Source: Candidatus Ichthyocystis sparus (GTDB lineage Bacteria; Pseudomonadota; Gammaproteobacteria; Burkholderiales; 2013Ark19i). From it: 64,000 nt of DNA. Shown piece by piece: positions 37,996-47,177 of the stretch (positions are counted from its first letter, which is position 1; every line of letters begins with the position of its first letter). A program made the position numbers and the translations under genes. Location: contig NZ_FKII01000043.1 of the NCBI RefSeq assembly GCF_900078745.1, forward strand, positions 1-64,000. The letters run 5' to 3'. The notes under the pieces were generated by a model. The model was not told where the DNA came from. It did not search any database and saw only the letters and a program-made list of their open reading frames with translations.

Positions 37996-40671
37996 ATGTC
38001 AAGTTTGAGTGTCAGTGATTTTGCCACTGAACTGAATGTCTCCGTCACTGTTTTGTTGGATCAGTTCAGTGCGGCTGGCGTAATGAAGAATTCTCCATCC
38101 GAAACTGTTAGTGCTGAGGATAAAGCGCTTCTTTTGTCTTATTTGCGAAGGTCTCATGGCAGCTCTGGTTCTTCCTCTCGTATCACTTTGACTCGTCGTG
38201 AGACGAGTAAGATACAAAAGTCATACCCTATGGGTAGGGAGAGAACTATTCCTGTCGAGGTTAGGCGGCGGCGCGTTCTTTTAAAGCCGCCTGCTGCTTC
38301 TGAAATTGTTCCGACAAGGGAAGAAGTCTCCTTGTCTCCATCAATCGAGGCAGAGCTAGGTGCTGGTTTGTCAGCTTCTTCTAAAGCGGATCACGATTCT
38401 GTATTGCCTGTTGATATAGACTCCTTCCCAATTACTGGGTCTGAGGTTATTGATGGTAAGGAGGTCCAATCTTTTTCTCCTTCTTCCAAGGTGGTAGAAA
38501 TTCCTTCTAACATCCAAGTCAGGTCTGTTGCTCAAGATACTCCTCCTACTGCTAAGGAGTTTGTTTCCACTCCTTCTGCTCCTGTTTTTGATGAAACTCC
38601 TAAACCTAAGACTAAAGCTAAGCCTGCTGCTGCAAATGCAGATTCTTCCTCCTCCAAGAAGGACAGGTTTTCAACTTCAAAGAATCGTCAAGATGCTGCC
38701 CCTGCTTCTCGTCCGGCGAAGAGATCTAAGAGATCTTCTCATTCTGATCATGATGAATCTTCACCTGCTCGGCGTTCTGGTATAAAGGTTATGGGGATTC
38801 TTGATCCCGATTCTGCTGAGAGTTGGCATGTTAAGAAACATCACTCACGCAAAAAATTGACTAATAAGGATCATGGAGTGTTTCATGTGCCTACTGAACC
38901 TGTGGTTAGGGATGTGTATGTGCCTGAAACTATTTCTGTTTCTGATCTGGCCAAAAAAATGGCGGTTAAGGCTACTGATGTTATAAAGTCCCTGATGAAA
39001 AACGGGGTTATGGTAACTATAAATCAGATTATTGATCAAGAAACTGCAATGATAATTGTAGAAGAGATGGGACATACCGCCATTGTTGCAACCCTGGATG
39101 ATCCAGATTCTTATCTTGCAAATCTTGCTTCTTCTAAAAATATTGAGAAACACCGTCGTCCACCAGTTGTTACAGTTATGGGCCATGTTGATCATGGTAA
39201 AACTTCTCTGTTGGATTATGTGCGCTCCTCTAATGTTGTGGTGGGTGAATCTGGTGGCATAACTCAGCATATTGGAGCTTGCTATGTTGAGACTCCCCTT
39301 GGTGCAATTACCTTCTTGGATACTCCTGGCCATGAAGCATTTACAGCTATGCGTGCTCGTGGTGTTAAAGCTACAGATGTGGTTATTTTAGTGGTTGCTG
39401 CAGATGATGGGCCTATGCCTCAGACTATTGAGGCTATCAATCATGCCAGAGCCGCTAATGTTCCTATGGTTGTTGCTGTAAATAAGATTGATAAGCCAGA
39501 TGCCAATCCAGAGAAGATTCGTCAGGATCTATTGCAATACGGACTTGTTTCGGAACAATTTGGTGGGGATGTTATATTTGTTAATGTTTCTGCTAAAACT
39601 GGTGATGGTATTGATCAGCTGCTGGAGTCTGTGTTGCTTCAAGCAGAAGTATTGGATTTAAAGGCTTCTCACTCTGGCCTTGCTAGTGGCGTAGTCGTAG
39701 AAGCTAGGCTTGATAAGGGTAGGGGACCAGTTGCTACTATACTAGTACAGTCGGGATTTCTTTCTCAAGGCGATGCTCTTGTTGCTGGTGAATCGTTTGG
39801 GCGTATTCGTAGCATGGTTGATCATCGCGGGGTGGCAGTGAAGGTTGCTGGTCCTTCTATGCCAGTCGAGATTCATGGCCTTTCTGAGTTGCCTGCAGTT
39901 GGGGTAGAAGCGTTTGTACTAGAAAGCGATCGTAAGGCTAGGGAAATTGCCCTGTTTCGTAAAGGTAAATTTAGGGAACTCAAACTTGCGCGTCGTGCTG
40001 CTTCTGTTAAAACTGATTCAGAGCTTGTTTTTTCTCAAGGTGATACTTCGGCTGCCAAAGTTTTATCAATTGTTATAAAAGCTGATGTTCAGGGTTCACA
40101 AGAAGTTTTGGCGCAGTCCCTACAAAAGCTTTCTACTCACGAAGTGCGTATCAATATAGTACATGCCGCAGCTGGAATAGTTACTGATTCTGACGTTAAT
40201 TTGGCCTCCGCCTCCAAAGCTATTCTTATAGCTTTTAACACTCGTTTTGACCTATCAGCAAAGAGGTTGGCTGAAAGCTACTCTGTTGTTGTTATATCCC
40301 ATAACGTTATCTATTCCATAATTGATCAAATACGCTCTGTTATGACAGGTCTTCTTTCTCCGGAGAAAAAGGAACGTATACTTGGTCACTTTGAAATTCG
40401 CCAGGTTTTTTCTCTCGGTCGGGGAGGTGTGGTCTGTGGTGTTTTTGTTATAGATGGAATGCTGAAACGTGGTTCTAAGGTACGTGTGTTTAGGCAAGAT
40501 AATCTAATTTTTGATGGTGAGATTTTATCTTTAAAGCGCTTCAAAGATGATGTTAAAGAGGTTCGTGCAGGCTTTGAGTGTGGTGTATCAATAAAAGATT
40601 TTTCTGATCTTCAGGAAAATGATTTAGTTGAGGTTTATGATTTTGAAGAGATTATTAGAACAGAGCTATGA
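37996..40671 (+). CDS. infB: Translation initiation factor IF-2
   Basis: GTPase that places fMet-tRNA on the 30S subunit, 891 residues (E. coli IF2-alpha 890). N-terminal IF2-N subdomain (1-55), a long Ser/Pro/Lys/Ala-rich linker (about 60-280), a second IF2-N domain, the G domain with G1 GHVDHGKT, G3 DTPGHEAF and G4 NKID, and then domains II-IV ending ...[16 protein letters not shown]. The ATG at 37996 follows AAAGG by eight bases; a TTG two codons earlier is less likely. The stop overlaps the rbfA start (ATGA). Confidence 0.97.
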   Translation: MSSLSVSDFATELNVSVTVLLDQFSAAGVMKNSPSETVSAEDKALLLSYLRRSHGSSGSSSRITLTRRETSKIQKSYPMGRERTIPVEVRRRRVLLKPPAASEIVPTREEVSLSPSIEAELGAGLSASSKADHDSVLPVDIDSFPITGSEVIDGKEVQSFSPSSKVVEIPSNIQVRSVAQDTPPTAKEFVSTPSAPVFDETPKPKTKAKPAAANADSSSSKKDRFSTSKNRQDAAPASRPAKRSKRSSHSDHDESSPARRSGIKVMGILDPDSAESWHVKKHHSRKKLTNKDHGVFHVPTEPVVRDVYVPETISVSDLAKKMAVKATDVIKSLMKNGVMVTINQIIDQETAMIIVEEMGHTAIVATLDDPDSYLANLASSKNIEKHRRPPVVTVMGHVDHGKTSLLDYVRSSNVVVGESGGITQHIGACYVETPLGAITFLDTPGHEAFTAMRARGVKATDVVILVVAADDGPMPQTIEAINHARAANVPMVVAVNKIDKPDANPEKIRQDLLQYGLVSEQFGGDVIFVNVSAKTGDGIDQLLESVLLQAEVLDLKASHSGLASGVVVEARLDKGRGPVATILVQSGFLSQGDALVAGESFGRIRSMVDHRGVAVKVAGPSMPVEIHGLSELPAVGVEAFVLESDRKAREIALFRKGKFRELKLARRAASVKTDSELVFSQGDTSAAKVLSIVIKADVQGSQEVLAQSLQKLSTHEVRINIVHAAAGIVTDSDVNLASASKAILIAFNTRFDLSAKRLAESYSVVVISHNVIYSIIDQIRSVMTGLLSPEKKERILGHFEIRQVFSLGRGGVVCGVFVIDGMLKRGSKVRVFRQDNLIFDGEILSLKRFKDDVKEVRAGFECGVSIKDFSDLQENDLVEVYDFEEIIRTEL

Positions 40672-41060
40672 AAAAAAAACTAAAATCTAAGTGCCCCAGT
40701 AGACGTTGTTTGCAGGTCGCTGACCAGATTAGGGATGAGTTATCCAGGCTAGTGCGTCTTTCTGTTAAGAATCCTGATGTTCCTTCTTTGACGATAACTC
40801 ATGTCTTATTGGCCCCTGATTTTTTGTCAGCTAAGGTTTTTTTTGTTCCTCTAGGAGGATGTAGAAATAACGATTCACGCTGTGAGGATGTACGCTCCAT
40901 TCTAGATTCTTACTCCGGTTTTTTGCGTGCACAGCTCTACCGGAACTTGAGAATAAAAAATGCTCCAATGCTTGCTTTCGTCTACGATGATCTATTTGAT
41001 AAGGCTGATCGTATGTCTGTACTCATAAATCATGCGATGTCATTGTGTACAGATGATTAA
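40668..41060 (+). CDS. rbfA: Ribosome-binding factor A
   Basis: KH-like cold-shock factor for late 30S maturation, 130 residues. Seen: RCLQVADQIRDELSRLV at the N-terminus, LTITHVLLAPDFLSAKVFF in the core, and LRAQLYRNLRIKNAPMLAFVYDD, matching family LR--L---L-LR-VP-L-F-YD. Translationally coupled to infB by ATGA overlap; the end overlaps truB. Confidence 0.94.
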   Translation: MKKKLKSKCPSRRCLQVADQIRDELSRLVRLSVKNPDVPSLTITHVLLAPDFLSAKVFFVPLGGCRNNDSRCEDVRSILDSYSGFLRAQLYRNLRIKNAPMLAFVYDDLFDKADRMSVLINHAMSLCTDD

Positions 41061-41817
41061 TAAATTCTCCTCTACTACTAAGAGTATGGATGCACTGGAT
41101 GGTGTTCTTCTGTTAAATAAACCGGTCGGGTTTACTTCTAATGATGCTGTGCAGCGTGTAAAGCATTTGTTTTGTGCCAAAAAAGTTGGACATACAGGTA
41201 CTCTTGATCCCCTTGCCTCTGGTTTGATGTTAATTTGTTTTGGAAGATGTACCAAACTTTTTGATACGCTTGTTTCCTCTCAAAAGGGCTATTGGGCTAG
41301 GGTGATTTTAGGAGAAAAAAGAACAACCGGAGATGGAGAAGGTGAAATTGAAGCAGTCTCATCTCGTGAACCTACATTTAGCGAAGTAGAAGATGCTGTA
41401 TATTCTTTTTTAGGTGCAATAGAGCAGATACCTCCAGCGTATTCGGCAATAAGGATTGGTGGGGTACGTATGTATAGCTTGGCCAGGCGGGGTGTGACTG
41501 TACCTAGACAACGTCGTACTTGCACGATAACCGGAATAGCTCTGTTAGGATATAGTTACCCGGCAATAGATATAAGGGTCTATTGCAGTAAAGGTACCTA
41601 TATAAGAACTTTAGCAGAAAATATAGGTGCATCTCTTGGATGCTGCTCCTACTTGGGACAACTGATACGTACGATGGTTGGTCGCTATCACGTAAATGAC
41701 GCTACTCACATACGTGATATACAGGAGTTGCCGCTTGTACAACGACGTGAGTTGCTATTGTTACCGTCCTACCGTCATCCTATTGGAAGAACCGTCCTAT
41801 ATCCGCAGTCTACATAG
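41053..41817 (+). CDS. truB: tRNA pseudouridine(55) synthase TruB
   Basis: Makes pseudouridine 55 in the T-loop of tRNAs. 254 residues from the ATG at 41053; an ATG at 41086 is an alternative. Motifs: GVLLLNKPVGFTSNDAVQRV, the catalytic-Asp block KVGHTGTLDPLASGLM, GEKRTTGDGEGE, QIPPAYSAIRIGG and VYCSKGTYIRTLAENIG. Somewhat short for the family (about 300), with little after the catalytic domain, so the C-terminal PUA-like extension is missing or reduced. Start overlaps rbfA; the last 43 bases overlap the convergent fabI. Confidence 0.95.
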   Translation: MINKFSSTTKSMDALDGVLLLNKPVGFTSNDAVQRVKHLFCAKKVGHTGTLDPLASGLMLICFGRCTKLFDTLVSSQKGYWARVILGEKRTTGDGEGEIEAVSSREPTFSEVEDAVYSFLGAIEQIPPAYSAIRIGGVRMYSLARRGVTVPRQRRTCTITGIALLGYSYPAIDIRVYCSKGTYIRTLAENIGASLGCCSYLGQLIRTMVGRYHVNDATHIRDIQELPLVQRRELLLLPSYRHPIGRTVLYPQST

Positions 41818-42551
41818 AGTATTTCCCCAGTTATTCCAGAAGAAAGAGATGAAAGCAAGAATCCTGCGGTCCCGCTAATGTCATCTAAAGTTACGTTGCG
41901 CTTCAAAGGGGCATGACTGGATACATGCTTTAGTATATTTGAAAAGTCTTCAATTCCTGAAGAAGCTATTGTCCTAATTGGCCCAGCAGATATTCCATTA
42001 ACTCTAACACCCTTAGAGCCAACCTCATATGCAGTATATCTAATCGCAGCTTCCAAAGAAGCTTTTGCTAGGCCCATAGTATTATAATTTGGAACGGCAC
42101 GCTCGGATCCAAGATATGTCATAGCAACTACAGAGCCACCATTGGTCATCAAGCGTAACGCACCCCTGACAAGTGCAACCAAACTGTAGGCCGATACATC
42201 GTGTGCTATCTGAAAAGAATTTCTACTACAACCAGATAAAAATGAACCTCCTATAGCATCACGTGGTGCGTAAGCAACAGCATGGACTAAGCCATCAATG
42301 GTTAAATTATTTTTTTCTAAATTATTGAATAAAGTATCTATTTGTTCATCATTTGTTACATCACATGGGTAAACTAAGGCACTTCCCAGTTCTGACGCTA
42401 TATCCTTTATTCTGCTTTCAAAACGTTCATTTTGATAAGTGAGAATCAATTCAGATCCCATATTTCTACATTGCTCAGCAATTCCATAGGCAATTGATTT
42501 TTTTGATAAAATACCAGTAACAAGTATACACTTGTCAGCTAACAAAGACAT
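41775..42551 (-). CDS. fabI: Enoyl-[acyl-carrier-protein] reductase (NADH) FabI
   Basis: Last reduction step of each fatty-acid elongation cycle. Short-chain dehydrogenase, 258 residues from the ATG at 42551, chosen because MSLLADKCILVTG matches the FabI N-terminus and TTTGGAGAACCCA precedes it; the frame also has an ATG at 42572. Variant NAD motif GILSKKSIAYGIA, catalytic Tyr/Lys in TYLGSERAVPNYNTMGLAK, then VRVNGISAGPIRT and ITGEILYVDCGY. C-terminal coding sequence overlaps the end of truB on the other strand. Confidence 0.96.
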   Translation of the reverse strand: MSLLADKCILVTGILSKKSIAYGIAEQCRNMGSELILTYQNERFESRIKDIASELGSALVYPCDVTNDEQIDTLFNNLEKNNLTIDGLVHAVAYAPRDAIGGSFLSGCSRNSFQIAHDVSAYSLVALVRGALRLMTNGGSVVAMTYLGSERAVPNYNTMGLAKASLEAAIRYTAYEVGSKGVRVNGISAGPIRTIASSGIEDFSNILKHVSSHAPLKRNVTLDDISGTAGFLLSSLSSGITGEILYVDCGYRTVLPIG

Positions 42552-42613
42552 TGGGTTCTCCAAAGATGACATTTGAAAAAGAGAAGACTGTAATAAACGA
42601 AAAGCAGGAGGTG

Positions 42614-43120
42614 CTAATCACTAGCCGATCGATATAGCTCCTTTTTACTAACATAATGAACAGCGTTTTCCTTGATTCCTTCTATTTCACTATCAGAAAG
42701 CGAGCGAACAACTTTTCCTGGTCTACCCAAAACAAGGCTCCTCTCTGGAATAAAAGTATTCTCGGTAATAAGTGTTCCAGCTCCTATAAGACAAAAAGAC
42801 GATATATGACACCCGTTAAGTATTATACAGCCCATACCTATCAGGGTTACGTCATCTACAATACATCCATGAAGTATGCTTCCGTGACCTACCGTAACCA
42901 TCTTACCTATTTTTACTGGGTATCCCTTGTCGTTATGTAAAACACATCCATCCTGGATGTTAGAGCAATCCCCAACAACTATAGGCTCATTGTCCGCACG
43001 TAGGACGCTTCCAAACCATACCCCAACATTGTCAGACAGAAGCACATCGCCAACTATACAAGACGTGGGGGCAATCCATGACGAAGATGCAATACTGACC
43101 CTCTCAGGAAAAATTTTCAT
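42614..43120 (-). CDS. Gamma-carbonic-anhydrase-like hexapeptide-repeat protein
   Basis: 168-residue left-handed beta-helix protein of the gamma-class carbonic anhydrase/YrdA/PaaY group. Hexapeptide repeats run from about residue 15 to 135 (SCIVGDVLLSDNVGVWFGSV, LRADNEPIVVGDCSNIQDG). The three zinc-ligand His positions appear kept in VLHND, VGHG and LHGC, and the Arg/Asp of VLRAD and the Gln of NIQDG are present. Activity is often absent in bacterial members, so the function is uncertain. Lies upstream of fabI on the same strand (62-base gap). Confidence 0.88.
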   Translation of the reverse strand: MKIFPERVSIASSSWIAPTSCIVGDVLLSDNVGVWFGSVLRADNEPIVVGDCSNIQDGCVLHNDKGYPVKIGKMVTVGHGSILHGCIVDDVTLIGMGCIILNGCHISSFCLIGAGTLITENTFIPERSLVLGRPGKVVRSLSDSEIEGIKENAVHYVSKKELYRSASD

Positions 43121-43191
43121 TTATACTTACATCTATAAATTCAGTATCACATATACTAACCTAGCAAGTACTTTCAATCCAGTCTGATGCC

Positions 43192-43518
43192 CTACTGATT
43201 TCTAAGGTTGTTTTCTTTTAGATAGTGCTTGGCTAATTTTTTTAGCTCTTTATAAGCACTGTAGTCACTTATTTTGAGATATTTTATGACATCAATATCG
43301 TCTTTATTGAGTTTTCTTATGTCTATGTTCTCCATATGAACGAGCTGTAAGAGCATAAGAACCGGCTTAGGTATAGAACGACCACTTTCATACCTAGATC
43401 CTCCGCTCTGAGTAACTCCAACTTGCTCCCAAAACTGCTGCTGGTTTAGTCCCAATTTCTTTCTTATTTCCCTAGGACTAACCTTTTTCTTCTTCGATGA
43501 AGTATGAGAATTCCTCAT
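43192..43518 (-). CDS. Small XRE-type helix-turn-helix protein
   Basis: 108 residues from the ATG at 43518, preceded by AAAGGAAATACCT; the frame extends upstream to 43611 with a non-family hydrophobic leader. A basic N-terminus (SSKKKKVSPREIRKKLGL) leads into an HTH of the antitoxin/XRE type: LNQQQFWEQVGVTQSGGSRY, then ESGRSIPKPVLMLLQLVH. The C-terminal half (IDIRKLNKDDIDVIKYLK) matches nothing I know. DNA-binding regulator, target unknown. No toxin partner lies beside it: the left neighbour is the carbonic-anhydrase-like gene and the right side is an 800-base gap. Confidence 0.75.
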   Translation of the reverse strand: MRNSHTSSKKKKVSPREIRKKLGLNQQQFWEQVGVTQSGGSRYESGRSIPKPVLMLLQLVHMENIDIRKLNKDDIDVIKYLKISDYSAYKELKKLAKHYLKENNLRNQ

Positions 43519-44326
43519 AGGTATTTCCTTTTGTCTTTGTAGATTACAGGGATTCAAATTACCTACAATAATTACGAATGCCATTACTACACGATAATAT
43601 CCCTTGAACATAGCCGTTCATCATTATAGGAAATACCAGTGTATGACGTCATAGTAGACTCATACTAAAAAAGCAACCCGGAATTTTGCCAATTATTTAA
43701 TTAATATTGATTATAATTATTATTAATTAAAATTATTGATTAACAAATAATTTATACGATATATATGTACAGTTACTGTATTTTTGTTTGTAGTGTAAGT
43801 AATGCCTATACTACGTTTGATTTTTTTTTATGGTACCAACTACAATAATTATCACTAATTAAATTAAACAATGAAATTTTTTATTTTGTACATACCAATC
43901 AATAACGATGCATCTTAAATGCACTACCTAAGTGAACCTAAATTGGCGTGCGTGTTTGTCTTGATTATTAGCATGTGTCTCAATTACTATATTTTCTATG
44001 TAACGTATTGTATTTGATAAAATGCTTATAGTGTAACTTACATTAATCAACAAGATAAACCTACAAAAGAGCCTTCCTAACTTTTTTTTGTACATGATTT
44101 TCAAAATCTGACAGCAACACAACATCATCTAAATTGTCTCTAGTGTATCATTATGATCCTATGATAAGAATTGCTCTGTGAAACTTACTTAATTTATTTG
44201 TCCGTTAGGTTGTTTTTACTAAATTTTAGTAGTCGAGTACTTTTTCTATTAGAATGGATCCTGTTTGGTAAGGTGATTGGTTTTATTTTTTTTGGATAAT
44301 TTTTTTAGGAATTAGGACTAAATTAA
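43519..44326. other. AT-rich gap between the XRE gene and pepP
   Basis: Divergent intergenic space. Bases about 43690-43750 are almost pure A/T with many TTAATTAA-like palindromes. A minus-strand frame at 43928-44128 (66 codons, CCCQILKIMYKKK) is not supported. No RNA gene recognised. It could hold the XRE promoter and its operator, but nothing specific is visible. Confidence 0.35.
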
Positions 44327-45628
44327 ATGATAGATAATAGCATTTGTTTAAAAAGGCTCGGCAATCTTGCTTGTGAATTGGAAAACGGATTAGTCATAAT
44401 CTCCAATTCTCCAGAAAAGTACAGGAATTTTCATATTGCTTACCCATACCGCCATGACAGCAACTTTTACTACCTAACAGGTTTTTCCGAGCCATCATCT
44501 GCTATATGCATAAAAATTCACCAAGGAAACATCGCTGAAACCACTCTATTCTGCTTGCCCAAAAATCCAGATGAAGAAATTTGGACAGGAGAAAGGTTAG
44601 GTATCGAAGGGGCGAAAGATAAATTCAATTTTGATAAATTTTTTCGGTATGACGTCCTGATTGATGAATTAAGCTCGATGCTGCCGGATTTTACACATAT
44701 ATATGCCAATTTCGGACAGAATCCAAAAGTTGATCAGTTACTGTATGATTATCAAAAAGAAAAGCACTTTAGCTCCTCCTATGATAGTTCCATTATACTT
44801 GAGGATATTCAATATCATATAGGCAAATTACGCCTTATTAAGGATAACTATGAAATACAAACAATACAAAGGGCTATTGACATTACAGAAAAAGCTCACT
44901 GCCAAGCAGCTAGATCTATCGCTCCAGGTCGTTGGGAATATGAAATAGAAGCCGAGCTTATGCATGTTTTTTACAAAGAAGGTTCACGTCGTACTGCGTA
45001 TGACAGCATTGTTGCCAGTGGAGATCGTGCTTGTACACTTCACTATACTAATAACGATAAGCTGATACAGCTTAAAGATTTGGTTCTTATTGATGCTGGT
45101 TGCGAGTACGAAGGATATGCCTCGGATATAACTAGAACTTACCCCGCCTCTGGAAAGTATGAAGGCTTATCTAAAGAAATATATGAGCTTGTTATATTGG
45201 CACAAGAGGAAGCTATTCGTGCAATCTGTCCTGGCCGTGATTTGGTAGAGGTACATTTAGCCGCTATTAATACCCTTTCCCAAGGTTTAATTGATATGGG
45301 AGTTTTTAAACAGCCACTGGATGATGTGCTTTCAAAAAAATTGTATAAGAAATACTCTATACACAGTACAAGCCACACGTTAGGCGCTGATGTACATGAT
45401 ACAGGATTCCATGATGTAGGCCACAAGCCTAATATACTACAGTCAGGTGTTATTATAACGGTAGAGCCAGGTCTGTATTTTAGAAAATCAGATGATATTT
45501 CTGATTCTTTCTGGGGAATTGGAGTTAGGATAGAGGATGATGTATTGGTTACAGATAACGGGTGCATAGTTATGAGCTCTCGTATTCCTAAATCCTGCGA
45601 AGATGTCGAGGTAATGATGAGGTCATGA
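44327..45628 (+). CDS. pepP: Xaa-Pro aminopeptidase (aminopeptidase P)
   Basis: Releases N-terminal residues next to proline; M24 metallopeptidase of the cytosol, 433 residues (E. coli 441). N-terminal domain with FPYRHDSNFYYLTGF-type sequence and LFCLPKNPDEEIWTGERLG. The C-terminal pita-bread domain has metal ligands in DAGCEYEGYASDITRTYP (two Asp), HSTSHTLGADVHD (His), VEPGLYF (Glu) and RIEDDVLV (Glu). The start MIDNSICLKRL lacks a strong ribosome site (TTTTTAGGAATTAGG upstream). Overlaps the next gene by four bases (ATGA), the usual pepP-ubiH arrangement. Confidence 0.95.
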   Translation: MIDNSICLKRLGNLACELENGLVIISNSPEKYRNFHIAYPYRHDSNFYYLTGFSEPSSAICIKIHQGNIAETTLFCLPKNPDEEIWTGERLGIEGAKDKFNFDKFFRYDVLIDELSSMLPDFTHIYANFGQNPKVDQLLYDYQKEKHFSSSYDSSIILEDIQYHIGKLRLIKDNYEIQTIQRAIDITEKAHCQAARSIAPGRWEYEIEAELMHVFYKEGSRRTAYDSIVASGDRACTLHYTNNDKLIQLKDLVLIDAGCEYEGYASDITRTYPASGKYEGLSKEIYELVILAQEEAIRAICPGRDLVEVHLAAINTLSQGLIDMGVFKQPLDDVLSKKLYKKYSIHSTSHTLGADVHDTGFHDVGHKPNILQSGVIITVEPGLYFRKSDDISDSFWGIGVRIEDDVLVTDNGCIVMSSRIPKSCEDVEVMMRS

Positions 45629-46764
45629 CTGATTTTTATCCTTTTATAATAGTTGGTGCTGGACCAGTGGGTTTAACGCTCATGAGCGCATTGAGCAGAG
45701 CCAATTTTTCTCCTGTTCTTTTCGGTACGGACGACCTTCCTTCCTCCAAAGATGCTAGATGCATTGTTTTGATGCTAGAAAACGCAAAATACCTGTGCTC
45801 ACAGGGCCTACTATCACTTGATGATCTTAGCCCTATTGATCGGACCGACATCTTTCATGCATCAGGGTTTTCAAAATTAACTGTTCGCGCATCCGACTAC
45901 AACGAGCACCATCTAGCCTACTGTGTGGACTATACTAAGCTTTTTTCTCTTATGAGAGTAAATTCTTTACAAAACAGTTATTCTCAAAATATTTTTTTGG
46001 GTATGCGCTATATCAGTCATGAAGTATGTAGCGAGTATGTTAATGTTTTGTTTGAAAGAAAGGATGGCTCAATTTACAATTGCCGATCATCACATTTGGT
46101 CGTAACATGCCCACTGAAGTCTAATTTTTTAAATGCGACCTCCAGTGTTAAGCACTATGCCGCCTTAGGTACAATTTCTCTTCCTTGCGCTACACCGAGG
46201 TGCGCATATGAAATTTTAGGGAAATTTTCTGTTACGGCGTTGTTGCCCCAAGATAATCATGAGTGGAGATTTATAGAAATGCTAACTGACAGCTCGCTTT
46301 TGTCTACGTCTTCCGTTTCTAATCGCTTGCGTTTTTCAGTGGCCTCCCATCTGGGTTATATTGGTAATATTGAACACGTGGTCTCATCAGAGATACCAGT
46401 TTTTTTTAGGTTAAACTTTACTCAGGAAAATAGAGTACTATTTATGGGAAGTTCTGCCCAAGCGCTGCATCCGATAGGTGCTCGTGGAATTAATTTTTCA
46501 CTCTCTAATGTTCGCTCTTTGGTCAATTGTATGAGACAATCTGCTACCAGTGGCCAAGGATCTGCATTGATGGCATTTTCCTGCTACGAGAAAGAGTGCT
46601 ACTGCAAACGTAAAATGTTGTGGTACTCAACGGATTCACTGTCTAGATATCTTACACATCGTCGGGCGCTGTTTTCACTTCTAGAAGATTGTGGGCTGTT
46701 TGTTTTTAACGGAAGCAAGATACTTAAATCTGTTTTGCGGCGAATTATTTATTCGTCGTGCTAG
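45625..46764 (+). CDS. UbiH/VisC-family FAD-dependent hydroxylase
   Basis: Flavoprotein monooxygenase probably acting in ubiquinone ring hydroxylation, 379 residues. N-terminal FAD-binding GxGxxG appears as IVGAGPVGLTLMSALSRA; the second FAD motif is MGSSAQALHPIGARGINFSL, where the family usually has D-AH-I-P-AGQGLN. The Asp of that motif is replaced by Ser, and the sequence is altogether more diverged than the neighbours. Which ring position it hydroxylates cannot be told. Translationally coupled to pepP, as ubiH is in many Proteobacteria. Confidence 0.8.
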   Translation: MTDFYPFIIVGAGPVGLTLMSALSRANFSPVLFGTDDLPSSKDARCIVLMLENAKYLCSQGLLSLDDLSPIDRTDIFHASGFSKLTVRASDYNEHHLAYCVDYTKLFSLMRVNSLQNSYSQNIFLGMRYISHEVCSEYVNVLFERKDGSIYNCRSSHLVVTCPLKSNFLNATSSVKHYAALGTISLPCATPRCAYEILGKFSVTALLPQDNHEWRFIEMLTDSSLLSTSSVSNRLRFSVASHLGYIGNIEHVVSSEIPVFFRLNFTQENRVLFMGSSAQALHPIGARGINFSLSNVRSLVNCMRQSATSGQGSALMAFSCYEKECYCKRKMLWYSTDSLSRYLTHRRALFSLLEDCGLFVFNGSKILKSVLRRIIYSSC

Positions 46765-46866
46765 CTTTCCTGTTTCTAAAAAAGGTTTTATTGTGCTTCT
46801 ATGCGTCTATATGCCCGATTGTAGTGTGATAGATTTGTGTAGGTCTTTTATTTTTTTGGAGGGGGT

Positions 46867-47121
46867 ATGACTCAAGATAGTGATGATTTAGTGGAATGCC
46901 TGCGTAAGAGAATATATAGATATTTCGATGATTTGGACGGTGCCAAACCTCATCAGGTATATAGCATGGTTATCCATGCTGTTGAACGTCCATTGATTGA
47001 GATCATACTTGACAAAACTCGTGGTAACCAAACCCAGGCTGCCTCAATTTTGGGTATTGATCGTAATACTCTTAGGAAGAAAATTAATCTTTACAAAATA
47101 ACAGCAGATAGTGGTAAATAG
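46867..47121 (+). CDS. fis: DNA-binding protein Fis
   Basis: Nucleoid-associated factor for inversion (Fis) family, 84 residues. C-terminal helix-turn-helix LDKTRGNQTQAASILGIDRNTLRKKI is nearly the consensus. N-terminal YFDDLDGAKPHQVYSMVIHAVERPLI matches the dimer region of betaproteobacterial Fis. Strong ribosome site GGAGGGGGT before the ATG. Followed 56 bases later by purH, the betaproteobacterial arrangement; dusB, which usually precedes fis, is absent here. Confidence 0.95.
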   Translation: MTQDSDDLVECLRKRIYRYFDDLDGAKPHQVYSMVIHAVERPLIEIILDKTRGNQTQAASILGIDRNTLRKKINLYKITADSGK

Positions 47122-47177
47122 TGCTGCTTTATTTTTTGCTAGGATTTTTGCATGTGTAATGTTTTGTAGCGTGTTAT

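Noticed and set aside
43928-44128. Minus-strand 66-codon frame between the XRE gene and pepP
   Set aside because: No start site, low-complexity composition and no similarity; likely chance.
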